A stretch of DNA of 64,000 nucleotides from Nymphaea colorata (GCF_008831285.2 NC_045138.2:5301205-5365204), one strand, 5' to 3'. Shown: positions 31,501 through 46,500, counted from the stretch's first letter. Notes: generated from the letters alone by a model not told the origin. Numbers and translations: made by a program.

Positions 31501-34500
31501 ATCCATGCTATTTTTGAGCCTGTGATAGTCTGAAAAGTAATCAAGAAACTTATTGCCGATACTTTCTCAAAGTCAATGGCCACACATAAAATCACTTTCA
31601 GCTGTCATAGATACTAAATTCCTAGTTTTTGGCTAACTAGATTGCCTACAAAATAAGTTGTCAGGATTGGAAGTCGAACACAAGTTGTTTAAGACCCTTA
31701 AAGATTTACATGGGATTAGTCAGCTTGACTAGGTCTAAGTCACTTGACTATAAATAAATAAATACGGGTCTTTATATGAAAATACATAGAAACACACACA
31801 TAGGTCAAGGATTGAAGGGGGTAACCAAAAATTAGGCTGAATAATTGACTAGTCTGACCAATTAATTGCCCGTTTGAAACACAGGGCAGTTGATAGCCAA
31901 CTCTATCGAGTAGTTGAGAATTTGACAACTAAGCCTAGAAAAGCAGATTTGATTCAGCCTAGAAAAGAAGAATGAGATCTTAAGGCAAAAGTTAAGGTTC
32001 TCAGTTTGCAGGTTATGGTGACTATAACAGTAAACTCAAACCCAGCCTAGGAACTACTAAAAGAATAAGATGCTTACTGATGCAAACTAGCTTTTGAACA
32101 ATAAACTAAACTCAACCAACTCTACAAATAAAAATTTCAAGGTCATACGTATGCTGCTGATAAATTGAACGCAGTAAAACAATAAAATACCCTTTGCAAA
32201 TTGTTCTTCGAACTTGCTCCATCTGCAACAACATAATCAACTATAACAGCTTCCGAACCTTTAAGCTTGTTCAAGTATGTTCTGTTTGTTACAGTATTGT
32301 AGGTGGAATAATATGCTTCATCTGGATTAATGACCTGCAAAATGCAATAGCACTCAGGATTTTAAAAAAAAAAAATCATTAAGAAACGAGGTTACGGTTG
32401 CAAACAATAAAAACCAACCTGACCAATATATGGAAGACCATCTGAATCAATTAACATCTTTGCAGACTTATCATTGTTATTTCGTGCAAATAATTTTGGC
32501 ACATGATCTTTTCTTCCATGTGTATTGGTCAAGTCCACTGTTTCTCGCTGCAAATCAAAAGTAGCAAAAAGATAAGTAGTAGCAGAAAAATAAACAGAAG
32601 TGAAAAGGAAATATATGAACATCCACATCTCAGCAGAAATTTTTAGTTCAGAGTGTCAGGTTCCTGGATTTATTTTATACTGGCAGTTTGAATTATATGC
32701 AAGAACCATCAAGAGAAATTGTTCCAATAAGGATGTTCTAATATACAATATAGAAAAAAATTCTAACCAAACCAAAGGATAAGTTTGCAACCAAAGTATA
32801 ACCAAGTACCAACTTGTAGGGTGGGAAAAATATGGTGGACCTATGCTGGTACTACGAGTTTTCTTAATTTGGAGCAAAATGATCAATGGTTTATTCACTC
32901 TCGGACTGTAAGATATCACACTGGGTGTGGGTAAGTTTGCAAACTTTAAATTCTGGGAAAGCAATGCTGCAACAATAGATTATATTAAATAACTCATTAC
33001 ATATTGCAGGAAATGTTCTCCTGGCTGTAATTCCAAACTTATTGAACCATTAAATATTCTTAGCTCCCCTCCTTGTATGTTTTGTGAAACATTTCACACA
33101 AAGGAATATATGCTCAAGGGTGCATAAATCTTCAAGAAGATTCCAATGCAAAAGTCTCGGTGTTCATCTTCAAAGTCTCCGAGTAAGAAGTCTTTCAAAT
33201 AATTCTATTATTTGGCATAGTAGATTTGAGCTATTGCAGCTGCAAGTTTATTGAGCAGCTCATCTCTAGAAATTGATTTCTAAGTCTTATTTAAAGTCAA
33301 GTTTAGAATAAGATACCACCTTCCAGTTGTTTGATATGCAAACGTCACGTTATTCCTTCAGTCTAAATAATGGGGCTTCCAAGTCATTTGAGTTTACTGC
33401 ATTCTATGGTTGGGGTCTTGCACCAGAAAAATCTTCTCCTGATAGTAGATAATTATGTTTCTTATTTCGGCCATTATTCTCGACAGTATCAGATATTCTT
33501 CATGAAGCAAAGAAAAGGAGGTCACTGATATTTTCCAAAAATTTTGTGCTATGATTAGAAAGTAATTTTTTGTCTATTTCTGAATAAAGTGATGGAGGTG
33601 AAGGGTGCTCCTCTCACAATCACATTGAATATCTAATTTTCTCCTTCTCAATCAAATTGTTTGAATGGTATCTCATACCCTCCAAAAAATGGAAATCCTG
33701 AGAGGAAGTAGCAGTTAGTTATGAACTTCTGATTTATGAATGGAATTATCTTCTCATGGAAATACTGGATATAACCCTCCTTAGACTCTATAGGAGACAT
33801 TTTTTAGTATCAGCACTTGAGATTTTTTAGCTGTCCTGTATTTGTCTTAGCAAGAGAAGGTAATAAATTTGAAAAATAAAGAGAATGTTTGCAAGGTTTT
33901 GAGTACATACTTGGGCACAATGGTCTTAGATGTTATGGTATTGTACCAAAGTATCCGAATAGCAAGAAATGTTATTAATTAAAATTGCTTTTAGAATGTC
34001 AGTTCTGCAAATGGTTTACAAAAAGGGCATAGTTGAATTGCAATTATACAAATTGCAACTCAAGGTGAAGCCGTTTACACATTAAGAAGGTGAATATTGG
34101 ATACCTAATGTATAACCCAAAATAGAGGAGATTCAACTTTCTATTACACCGGATATGAAGATGATGATGAACCATATATGAAGAAGCTGAACGTTAAAGA
34201 ACAAAACAAAGGCATATGCTTGGGAATCAGAAGCAGAAACCTATGTTCACATGGGAGAAAATTACGTGTCACTGAGAAATTCATCATGGATACTATCCTG
34301 TAGAGAAAATATACAGCTAAGATAATTTTAACGTAGTCAGCCAAATCCTTTTGCAGCTATATGATAATTAAAAGAGCCCAAATTCTCATGTTTGGTAACG
34401 TAGAAAGTGTTAGGTTGTTTGATAAGAATGTGCTTGGCTTAAAGTGGACTAATAAATAAAATATAAACTTGATAAAAATGGAGTCCAAACCTGGACTCGA

Positions 34501-37500
34501 TAGAGATGTATTTCTCTATATATGGTATGTCATGTATTATTATATTGCTTCTTTATATTGCAAGGCGTCATTGCCCTCTGATGTAGTAAAGAAAGATATA
34601 AATTAGAAAAACATGAAATCATAATTCACATTTGTGTTCATAATCATTCAACGCCTCCTTCATGATGGCTCTCTTTCTCATTTCTTGCATCAATCTATTT
34701 GGTTTTATTTGGATCCATTTGTATTTTCTCTACCATATTCTAAACAAAGAAAAGTGCATTTCAAACATGTTCTCATGCTTTAAATTCTGATAACATAGTG
34801 ATTGGGAAAAAACCTGATATATATGTGCTCTACATAATCCTCGCTCCACCGATGATTTGTTCAAAATCATGGCATCCTCCATGTCGTAACTAAAAAAAAT
34901 TAGAGTTAGCAAAAGAAAATACAAAATGCTTAATTAATTCATGCTGGCTGAGAATCCTACCCTGAATATGCGAGAACAGCAACAATTGCATTTGTCCCAG
35001 ATGGAAATTCATCCACACAGTACTTGTTATATGAAGATGTACGCACAATTGGTGATTGTGGAGTCTGAACAATGAATTAATAGATGGCTATGTCATTAGG
35101 ATGAACTGACCAAGCACAAGAAAATCTAACAGTTGCATCTCACAGTATACCATCAGTCAATCGTAAATAAAGATGGGTAGAAGAACTAACAGAGAAAATG
35201 ATTAACAACCACAAATCACTTGAAGTAATTAAATGGGGAAAAAGTGAGTCAGCATCAATATTTGTTCAATTTATCCTGGACATAGCTTCACAAGGATAGG
35301 AATGTCTTTTAGACCCAATTGATTCTGATAAATAAATTACTTTCACCAAACACCTCACTGCTTAACCTTGCAAGGATATGAAACTTTTGAGTTTGTGGCC
35401 TTCAACTGCAAACAGGAAAAATATGATATATGACTTAACCCAAATTTTTTACATCTCACTCAGTTCACTATATCATGTAATTTAACATTAGCATGTTGGC
35501 AATCTGCATAACTATAGACATTGTCCTGTTAATTCTGAGAGCTCAAACTTGGATAGGAGTTATTCGCCCTACTCCATAATTGACAATGTGGAGCATTCAC
35601 ATACCATTCATCTTTCATCATTTTGATACAACACAAACATGAATTTAGTTTACTGCAGTAAAAATCCCAATAGTCCTTCCATATCTTCGACGGAATCATG
35701 TATAATGAGTTGTTGATAATTTTCACCTAGTTCTAATAATTGCTGAAAAACGAATAAAGCATAAAAATCGTGCCCCTATACAGGAAAAAAAAATGGGTAA
35801 ACTAGTAACAGAAACATTCTACGGCTGTTCTGCACATGTGCTTTCAAGATAAAACATCTCTGCCTTCTTTTTTAAAAACATGACTAGATGCCTAGGCTGT
35901 GGCACCTGGTTATTCAAATAAAACAACCAAAATATCAACATACCATGGAGCCAAGCTCTTCTAAATAATAACACAAAACCCTTGTTCCTGTCATAATGTT
36001 TTTTTAACAGAAACAACTAATGCCCTCAAAACAAATCAAACAAATAGAAATTCTAACAAAAAGGAGGAACTGATTCATAAATAAGTGAAGTCCATCAAAT
36101 CACAAGAACACAAACCAGACATGCACAAAGACCAAAACATGCCTTCAAAAGTTGTTTTTGGTGTAGCATCATACGAAGTAGAACAAGCACTAACATAGGT
36201 AGAAAGTACAAAGTGGTTATAAAGGATGCACATATGGAAAGCAAAGGGCCTCACAAGGAGATGGTATGTTTTGTTGTCTGCTCGAAACTGCAAAGACTGA
36301 GAAGAAAAACCCATGGTTTGCTTTGCCATCTAGAACCAAAAAAAGATACTATAATGTGAATTTCTGTAGAATAGGATAGGTTTGAGAAAAAATTTTCACA
36401 ATTTATGAGGTAAATCAGTTCCAATGCCTTGTGATCTTACCTGGCACTGGTACATATTTCGTGGACTCTGATTGTGATCAGACCAAGGTGTGAGATTAGC
36501 TACAACACTAAGCATTGAAGTTGGATGAACCTCTTCATGAGTTGTTGGAAAAGAAGATAATCTGCTTCCCCCATCCCTACCATCAGGACACCTGATCTCC
36601 ATAAAAGCCTGGCAATGACAAAACAGTACTAAAAGGACTATCTAAAATTTCTCTTTTCCAAATGGCTTTGCAAATTAACCCACAATAAAGTGACATCAAA
36701 AAGTAAGTTTTTAATCTCCACCAACAACTCAAATAAAAAATTATGTCACCTGTTCAAAAGGCCCAATAAATTCAATCCCTCCTTGCTCCAAATTCTTCAC
36801 AGGACGAATAAATCTAGAAGGAGAAGTGAAAAGGAACAATCCAGGATAGGCACCACCAAAGGACAAAGGTACATAACCCACTTCCAAGTCATCAGGAATC
36901 TGACAACTTAACATATTAGCTAGCGAAGCAAAAAGAAACACCAAGTGGCAACTATAACTGTGCAAACTCCGAAGCATACCATTGAATTTGCCAACATCTT
37001 CAAATTCCTTAGATAAGCAACAGCCTCTGTGGCCTTATCAGCATCTATAATGCCAATAACACAACCGTCCAGAAGGACATTAAGAAGCCTGCGAGCACCA
37101 GCTTTCTCAAATCGTGGAAGCCGTGGAGTCATACCACAGCAGATCAGTGCACTCAAAATTGACATTCGGATCTTTGAGAAATCTTTGATATTCCCTTGTG
37201 CATCAAAATAAGAGGTTATTCCTGAGAATAACAGAACAGAGAATCAAGAGTCTGCAACAGAATGCTGTTTGACTATTCAGTCATGCTATATCAAGTAACT
37301 CTTAAGAATAAAACTTGCATTAGGACTACGTCACAAATTTAACATCTTTACAGATGAGAAACAAATCCACACTGGATTGTCAACCATGAACAAAAACAAC
37401 AAAATGAAAAGTATCATGCAGAACCACTCACTTTATGATACATGGACAAAACATTTCAGCTACATGGACAACAAACTAAAGTTCTACTTTGCTAGTTTGT

Positions 37501-40500
37501 GAAGAGCTTATGCAAGGTAAGAGGTAAGGAAAACAAAACTAAGGCTGGCAAGCAAGTCTAATGAAGGAACGCTTAAAATCCAGTGACTAGGCTTGACTCG
37601 TCCAAGCTTGACTCCTTGACTCGTGGTGACCTAGACCAGTTTTTATTAAGTATTGTTTTTGAAAGAAAAAATAATGCATAACATGCAATTTAAACATAAA
37701 AGGTTGTAGAATGACTTGATTACATGTATAACTCTAAAATAAGTCAACCAAACCAGTGTTGTATGTATCGTAAAATACGTATCGTCGCGTTTCCAAAAGG
37801 CAATACAATACACCACCTGTATCGTAAACAGGCAATGCACATGTGCGATACAGGCACTGTATTGCGATATGCCCCGTATCGCACGCTACGGTGTGAAGGG
37901 AGTCCCAAACCCCCTTTTCACGTTCCCTTTTTAAAAAACAGCCCCTTCTTCATTTCTAACCCTAGACATTGTGCCGCCTTGGAGGGAAATCATCGATTTT
38001 CACCATGAAATCTAGATTAAACTGTGGATTTGTGTGTAGGTGGATGATTCCCGTTGGGAGGAAAGGAGTTTTTTTTTATCTTCTCCATAAGGTATGAAAT
38101 TTCCTGCTTTTGCCATACATTCATATATTTTTACCATGATTGAAAGATTTCGATTGTTTTTTGTCAAGTTTACTGTAGGATTTCATTTTAGTGTGAAGAT
38201 ATGGCATCGTCTGATCCCACATGTTAGTGGTGCGAAAGGGTGAAGGACAATGACCGGTTAAGAATCAAATGTAGCTTTTTGTGAGAACACATTTTCAAGA
38301 GGGATTATTAGAATGAAACACCATTTGGCAGGGGCACGTTCTGATGTAGCTCCATGCGTTGGAAAATCAGATAAACCTTTGCCTCCATTTATGCATCAAC
38401 AATGTTTAGATATGCTTAATATTTACATCAAAAGAATGTACAAAAACAAATGGAAGAGGCAGGCTATAATGAGCATTGGGAAGATGAAGAAGAAAAAGAA
38501 GAAACTGATAAAAATGTTGAACATGATGAATATGGCATCAGTCTAAGAACAAATATGGAGAGAACAAGAGGTGAAGGGAAAGGAATCATGTATGAAGGAG
38601 GTCGATCTGGCCCATCTGGAAGGAAGAAAAGAGGTGCACTAGATATTAGGCGTGGTCATGGACCTAGTGGTAGTCTAGTGTCGGTTCTATCAGGAACTCT
38701 TTCCCTTTTTATACTAGCACAGGTTGTTAGGCCCAAATTCGTGCTGCTATAACATCCAATGACATGCTAGATCAGGCACAACTGACTATAGGGAAATGGT
38801 TTTATGATGTATGTATTCCCTTTAATGCAGCTAATTCCTTTCAGTTCCAATCCATGTCAGATGCAATTGCTTCTAAAGGCCCCGAATTCAAAATGTCATC
38901 ATATCATCATATGTTGAGGGGCAAAATTCTTGAAGCTACGGTGAAAGAAGTAGCGTTACATTGCAATCAGTTGAAATTAAGCTGGAAGGAAACAGGTTGC
39001 TCCATTATGTCAGATGGATGGACTGATACACGGTCAAGAATACTTGTGAATTTTCTTGTTTATTGCCCTAAAGGTACAATGTTGTTGAAATCTATTGATT
39101 TGTCTGATGTTCCTAAAATTGCTGAGATTTTGTTCAATATTTTTGATAATGTCGTACAAAAGGTCGGACCTACAAACATTGTATAGTTTATTACAGATAA
39201 TGCTGCAAATTATAGAGTTGCAGGGGATATGTTATTTCAAAAGTATAGAACATTTTATTGGAGTCCATGTGTCACTCATTGTGTTCATCTAATGCTTCAA
39301 GATCTTAGCGAGATGTATGATATGAAATCAGTTGTTCACCAATGCCAAGAGATTATAAAATTTATCTATAATCATGCATACGTATTGAGTTTAATGACAA
39401 AATTTACAAAATGAGTTGAATTAATACGACCTGTACAAACTAGATTTGCCACAAATGTATTGATTGTGCAGAGTATAGTGAAACAAAGAACTCCGTTGAG
39501 GCAGTAGTTAGACCTGGGCAGCGGGCCAGGCCGCCGCCGGGTACCCGGGCCCGGGTCCGAGTATTGGTTCTGGTCTATTGGGCTTTAGCCCATTGGGCCC
39601 GGCCCGACATCATAACCGGCCAGGTCCGAGTTAAGCTAATGGGCCCATTGGGGCCTGTTAGGCCCATTAGTGGTCGATAATGGATTCATCATTCAAGAGC
39701 GACTTAAAACTTTTACAATGCATTTAGGGATTTAGGGTTTTGATTTTTGAACAGGAGGAAGTTGTGTGTTGAGTAGCCTTGGCGCCGCCACTGTCGCCGC
39801 ACCGCCGGTCTGCCACCTTCGTCGTCGACCTCTAGTCCACCACTAGTGCACCTCATGGCTTTTTTGCTGGACTAACAAGTGTTCGGGACACTCTTCACCT
39901 CCCGTCGCAGTAGGTAAGATCCTTCTCTCTGTCTTTCGCTCTTCCTCTCCCTCTGCCTCTCTCCTTTTGGGCTTTTGTCATGATTCTCCTTTGCTTATCG
40001 TGGTGAAAGGTTTCATTAGAACTGTCCCCTCTTCTTTGCTTGCTGGTATGGCCCAGGTTGGCCAGCGTTTCGTCCTTGGGGTTTCTCCTACAACATTGAT
40101 TATCAGGCAAATAGGAAGCTGTTGGATGCACTGGCTGATGACCTCAATACCTGTAGCCTCAATCACTGATGACCTCAATACCTGTTAGCCTCAATCCAAG
40201 ATCTACAAGTCGGACGGGAAAACAACATTGGTCAGGTCGAAATCGAAGAGATTCCGGGAGAGAATGATGTTGTTCAATGACTTGGATCGGTTGTTGAAGA
40301 GGGGAGATGGATCACCGACTAGCTAATTCATGTCGAGATCGATGCCGATATTAACCAATATATTGACAAAATACAATCTTTCTTTTCTAAAGCCAATATG
40401 GACTTGGCCCGCCCCGGTCCGATGGGCAGTTAACAAACCGGGCTGGGTCGAACCTCGGACGTGGTTGACAGGCCCGGGTAGCAGGCCAACCCGATTCAAA

Positions 40501-43500
40501 TCCGGGCCCTTAACGGCATTGGATAAACGGGCCGGTCTGGGAAGGCCTAGCAGAAGTTCTCTAGCGAAGAATGGGCTGCATATCCACAAGCTCATAAAAG
40601 AAAGATTTGTTTCATCTGTGTTTAGATTTGTGGTGGAATAGATTTGGGCATAGTTGTCCAAACCTAAGACTTTTTTCCCAAACATACAGTGCAAGTGGAT
40701 GCAAAAGAAAATGAATGTTTTTCAACATGTCCAGAGCAAGAAAAGGAATAGGCTCGAATATAAAAGGTTGAATGACCTTGTGTTTGTTCGAGAGAATATC
40801 TGGTAGAAATAAAATAACACAACTTAATATTTACATTTTTTTTATAACATATTTATATATAATTATCTAGTACCAAGTTTTCTCTTATTTAGCATAGACT
40901 TAAAAAATCAGCAAAAAAGCACACATCTCAGTTTGATCATATCAGCTTAAAAAACTTTGAAGATCTAGAACCATGGATTGAGGAAGAACCAACTATAATA
41001 TTTGATGATGATGATGATCATCTTTCAATGCTTCAACCTTGAAGCTGAAGCAACAGAAATTGATGATGAAGGAGAGTCTCTTAGATATCATGGTGAAGAT
41101 CTTCAAATTCATGAAGATGAAGAAGAAGATGGAGGTGAGGATGAGAATGAAGATGATGAAGATTGTGAATGAGAGTAGAGAGTGCTTTCATTTTATGAAG
41201 AACATATTTTTCTTGATTTTTACTATTTTTTTATAATTTTTTCAGAAATTTCTTTATTTTTTCTGATTTTTTTTAATATGATATGGTTACGATATGTTAC
41301 AATATTTTATGATACAACGTATCTTAAAGCCAGACCAATATGGCTTACGATATGCTTTTTACAACATTGAACCAAACACAAACAAAGTAATAACAAGTTA
41401 TATTTACTTGTGTGATAACATGAAGGTAGCCAAACGATTAAGCTACTGCTGCTGGGCCATAGTTGCACTAAGTAGCAAATGTCAATATATTAACAAAAAA
41501 TAACTCAACAAAGTCAAATGTTTGTATATATTAACTAAAAGTCCAAAAGCAAAATGCCCAATGCTCTAAAATTAAAATACATAGATACCATACATGAAGT
41601 TAAGCCTAAGTAGCTTTAACTATTCATTTGAAATATGCAATTTTAGTAAATAAACAATAATTCTAAATTACAATCAAATAATTTATAAGATCTACATTAA
41701 AATTAAGTAATCAATTAGTAACCAAAATCACCTCATTGATTAAAATACTAAGTATATAGCCAGATTGCACCAAGTCAAACGAGTTTCAAGCCGAGTCACT
41801 CGGAGTTTGCAGCAAGAACTGGCAACCTCGTAAGGGGCCAAGTTCAGCTGAGTCAACAAGTCAACATAGGAATGGAGAAAATTTCTTGGCTCCAAGCTAA
41901 ACCAATTGGGCAACCTTATACTTAAAAGCACACGCAGGAGACCACCATTTTCATCCAAACAACCCACTTAGGAGGCCCCACTTATCAAAGCCTGCATGTT
42001 TTAAAGGCAATTGCTTCAATGAAGTAGAGAGGGATGGCTCTCTCAATTTTATGAGGTTAACTGTTCTAATGGTCAGTTTATTGTAATATTCATGCTTCCT
42101 TGCTAGAAACAACTGAAAACCAACTTAATACACCAGCAGTGAAGCTCGACAGAAAGACCTTAATCTTTTGGTTTGGCCCTGTTTGTGCATATATATGCCC
42201 CAATTTTAAATCCCAGTTGTTACTCTTCTATATACGTTTGATGATGTACATATGTATATATGTTTGTTTAAGCGCAAATGTTCTACATTGCACTGGTTTA
42301 AGTTTATAGAGTAAAGCACATTATCTGTTTAGGACTGATTATGCCCATCACCAACTACGCAGGCTATTATTATGTATTATCATGGGACAGGTCGATTCAT
42401 ACGCTAATAACATAAGCAAAAAACTTTCAATCTCGCATTTTCACTTCAATTAGACACAAAAATATGAATCATATGTGTACTTTTAGTGGCACACATTAAG
42501 TGGTATTTGTGATATTTGTTACGCCTATGAGAGATTAAATTTGCCTATAAATTTCAAAATAAAGCATTGAAGGAAACTTTCAGGCTGTGATGGCTCCAAA
42601 GGATTAAATTCTTCATTGTCAAACTCATGGGTGTGGGCAGGGTGCCTATGCGACACTTTTTAAAGAAAGTTGCAAAGCAAGATGGCAAAAAAATAAAAAA
42701 AATTAGTCACTATAGATTGCTGTGTCGTCCAGGCACATTTCATGTTTTCCATTCTTCCTCCTTCCCCTCCTTTCTCCTCCTCTTCCAGCTTGCCCTCTGG
42801 TATCAAGGCCAATGAGCAGTTGCAGGGCACAAAGCAAGTGCAACAACCAAACTGCCATGTCCACGTTACATAGTTCATAACGGGTAGGTACTAGCAGCCA
42901 AATGACTCAGATGACATGCTCAATAAGAGACATTCAATCTTCACAAAATCCATGAAGACGATAGAACTGAACTGTATTCAAACTATTCAATAACCAAAAA
43001 TTGCACTGTTATCTTTGCCACTAGAAGCAATAATAATCGATGAAGCATCACCTAGCACCATTGAGCTTCATGTATGTACTTTCAGGAGCTAGTTAAAACA
43101 TGCACTTAGGTGGGCAGGATGGCGAGGCCTCTGTTGTATCCAGTGCTTTTGACAACAGATATAAACATAATCACATATCATCTAAGAAAAACATGGCCAA
43201 AAGGAAGTGTTCCACATTCTACATACTGACTTCAGATTCAGAAATAAGGTGGGAACTATGAATAATGCTACACATCTATTTTAATTTCTTGAATTCAAAA
43301 ATGTGACATAAGCTACGTTGTTAAATCACTAGGCAGGCAATGAGCACAGGCTAGAGCCTAAGCGCTTTAAGAGGTACACAGAAAGGGAAAAAGTAGAAAT
43401 TCTTAAAACACACTTTAAATCTTATCATATATAATTGTATATATAGACACATACACATTCACAAAATACTACACGTGTGGAAAGCGAGAAACTGAAAATG

Positions 43501-46500
43501 CCATACTAATTGGTTGAAGTTCACATTGAAATTACCAACTCATGACAATAGAATGATTAAAACACACAAAAACGCAAATACATTAAACATTTGATAACGT
43601 GAGAATAAACATAATTAAATGCTTCAAAGGCCAGCATTGATAAAGGCCGAACTAAAATTTACAAGTTACATAACACAAAAGAAAATCTTAAGTAAATGTC
43701 AAGAATGATTAAAACACACAAAAACGCAAATACATTAAACATTTGATAACGTGAGAATAAACATAATTAAATGCTTCAAAGGCCAGCATTGATAAAGGCC
43801 GAACTAAAATTTACAAGTTACATAACACAAAAGAAAATCTTAAGTAAATGTCAATGCTAAAGAGCATGCAAACTTTTACCCTGTCTTAAATGCCAACGCC
43901 TAATTTTTAATTCTGATTTCTAAATTTAAAAACTTAAAACAAAACCTACAATCACTAATCTAATTAAAGAAAAGAGGAGTCCTCAATGTAATCATAGTTC
44001 ATAATAACATTGCCTGTCAAAAACCTATCTTCTGTTACAATTCTATAAGACACACATTCAGAACACATGTATTTTTTTTGTGCAAATTCACAACAACAAA
44101 AAACTATACAAAAACAGAAAAAAAAATCAATGAAAAAAAGGAGAATATGTGATGAAAAAAGCTAAGTGGGAAATAATAAATTGAGCATCTAGGCAAACCT
44201 AGGTGTCCTAGGTGATGTTTTAGGTGTTTCCAAATAGCAAGTCATCTAGGACCACCTAGCGTATGCAATCAGCCAAGATGGGGGCCTAGGCAAGCCTTTG
44301 TCAATATAGTACATGAGTAATCAGGTTAGCATGCCTAGAAATAAAGATACTAAGTGTTGTTTCAAATCATACACAGATACTATTACTCAATTCAGACAGC
44401 CTTTAGCTGTTACTTTTGTCATGATGTTACAGCTTGTCAACAAGTGCTAGAACACAGATAACAATCTTCCTTATACTTCCTCATGAAAAAATTCAGCCTC
44501 CTAATTTGCTTCATTCGGAAGAATTTAAAATTTGTCATCGTTGTTTCAAACCATGGCCCTCAATATGTTCCTCAGTAATGAAAGAACAAGAATGAAATTA
44601 TTGAATGACAAAGAAGCAAAATGAGCAGTAGATCGATGCAATGAAATTTTCATAGTCTGAGACATGATGTACAATCGTGTCTGGTATTTCAAAGATACAG
44701 GTACAAATAATCTGTAAGTAAACTTTTCGACAAGCTCCCAAAAGGGACTTTCTCTTGAACACATAATACATGGAAAGGGACATGAAGTTTCTATATTCTG
44801 CATTGAATGGGGGACACAAATGGAGACTCATACAAACAACCATGTTGTTTGAACCGTTAGTGAGAGTGTTGAACATGGTAAACTGATAGACACAAATAAG
44901 CTACACAAGCTCCGAACAACAATAAAAAGGAAAAGTACATGCCATACTAATATAAAATTGACAAAACAAAACTTTTATTACATAATCTAATACATGTTAG
45001 ATAAAGAAAAAAATGTTCCTGAAAGCTTGGATACTGTGAAAAGAAAATCCCTTGTTATGAGGAGAGAAAAAACGGCCAAAGGACTTCCAAAATCATGCTA
45101 CAGATCCTTCACTACTGTGAAGCGTTAACCATGAATTTTATAGATTTTAAACACCCACATAAGCATCTCACCATCATTTCTTGTGCTTTAATGATAGATC
45201 TTGTAAATTACAATCCTTCATTTGTTCTTCTATTTTTTCGAAACAGGGATTTTATGAGAGATTTAAACATGATGGTGTAAGACAAAGAAAGATGAGACAT
45301 TCGCATGAAGCAAATGAAGAATCTAATTCGACTTCAACAGATCTACATCATTAAAAGCTCTAGGCACAGGCTAGGCAAGTGAGTTGGGCCACCAGCATGG
45401 CCAGGAATAAGAACATTAAGTGGTAGAAAAAACCACAAAATGCAACATTAACAACAAAATTGAAACATCTCCCCATCAAAAACCTATTGCTGTCAACTTA
45501 TAACATGAAGACAATCAGAACTGACAACAATATTAACATATTGAACAATAATAAGCACAACTAAAAGCTTAAAGGCCAACTTTAGCATAGTTGAACAATT
45601 AAATTTTGCACCTTAAAAGAGAGCAAGCATTAAATTTAACATCAATTCTTATTTTACGTTTTTTTTTTGTATTTTTCTTTTTTAACGTTAATATCATCAT
45701 GGATTATATTTTAGACTTAAATTAAATTATGTTTGCTATTTTTATCATTTTATCTAGCCTTTTTTGTTTCTTACTATTTTTCTCATCCATTCTATTTTTA
45801 CCTAAATTTTTGAATTTGGTCATTCTCATAAAAAATGCAGACATTTTTGTGAGATTTTCCAGAGAAAAAACCAACTTTTCTGAAAAAAAACCTGAGAATA
45901 ACATTGTTGTGGCAGTGATATATACATTTCTAATGCAAAATCACATGCAACATGAAAGAGAATGAGGATAAGAAAATGTACATAACAACAAATAAGTAAA
46001 AGTAAAGAAACTGGTCCAGAGGGTAGAACGAGAAGAAAAGAAAACCTCCTGAGACGGTAGAAGAAGAAGAGAATCAAAAGATCACAGATGTTCAAAATTT
46101 TGAACAAAGAAAACCTAAGTTGTTTAGCACCTTGACAAGGGGGCATTTTCATGAAGCAAGTTGCTTAGGAACGCATAGTCTAGGCAACCAGCTACATATA
46201 GGGAATCAAGCGAGCCTGGCCATGCCTTTAACAACAAAGCATGAGATGAAGATTGGTCACTTTCTTTTTTCTAAGAGGAGATAGAACTTAAAGAGTTGAT
46301 GGTGTTGAAGCCTTGTCACATGTTATTACTTACTTGCCAGTCATTATTTATTATTCGGTCATTTGACCTTGTTTTTTATGTCATCAAGTTAGTTTCACTT
46401 ATTTTATTTTTATCTACTTTTTGTGCAATATTTTTCTGTTTCTTTGAAATTTCAGAAAATTTCCCCAAAAAAAGTCTAATTCTTAGATACCAAGTGAAAG

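Larger units (their letters stand above)
38199..41172 (+). pseudogene. hAT transposase (BED finger, DUF659 core, hAT dimerisation region), broken
   Basis: In order: MASSDPTC and [17 protein letters not shown] of a BED zinc finger (38200-38290); [33 protein letters not shown] and [10 protein letters not shown] (38764-39183); [17 protein letters not shown] after a stop at 39184; [13 protein letters not shown] near 39270-39310; [10 protein letters not shown] after the nested insertion at about 40557; and [20 protein letters not shown] of the C-terminal dimerisation region at about 40712-40775, then an acidic tail to 41172. The D of SDGWTD and of TDNAANY are candidate catalytic residues. Stops at 38228, 39184, 39412 and elsewhere plus the insertion make it inactive; a stretch before the dimerisation region is missing. 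Confidence 0.9.
37754..41369 (+). mobile_element. hAT transposon (3.6 kb) in the NRPA2 9.6-kb intron, with a nested element
   Basis: The left end CAGTGTTGTATG and right end (CAATGTTGTAAA on the minus strand) are imperfect terminal inverted repeats. AACCAAAC directly flanks both sides, the 8-bp duplication diagnostic of hAT. Subterminal regions are rich in CGATA/TATCG words at both sides (37770-37890 and 41280-41350). The interior carries a broken BED-finger and hAT transposase on the plus strand, opposite to NRPA2. A second element sits inside it at 39509-40549. Confidence 0.93.

Noticed and set aside
38764-39186. A domesticated hAT transposase gene
   Set aside because: The coding region has in-frame stops at 38228, 39184 and 39412, a nested insertion and missing parts, and it lies within element ends with target duplications.
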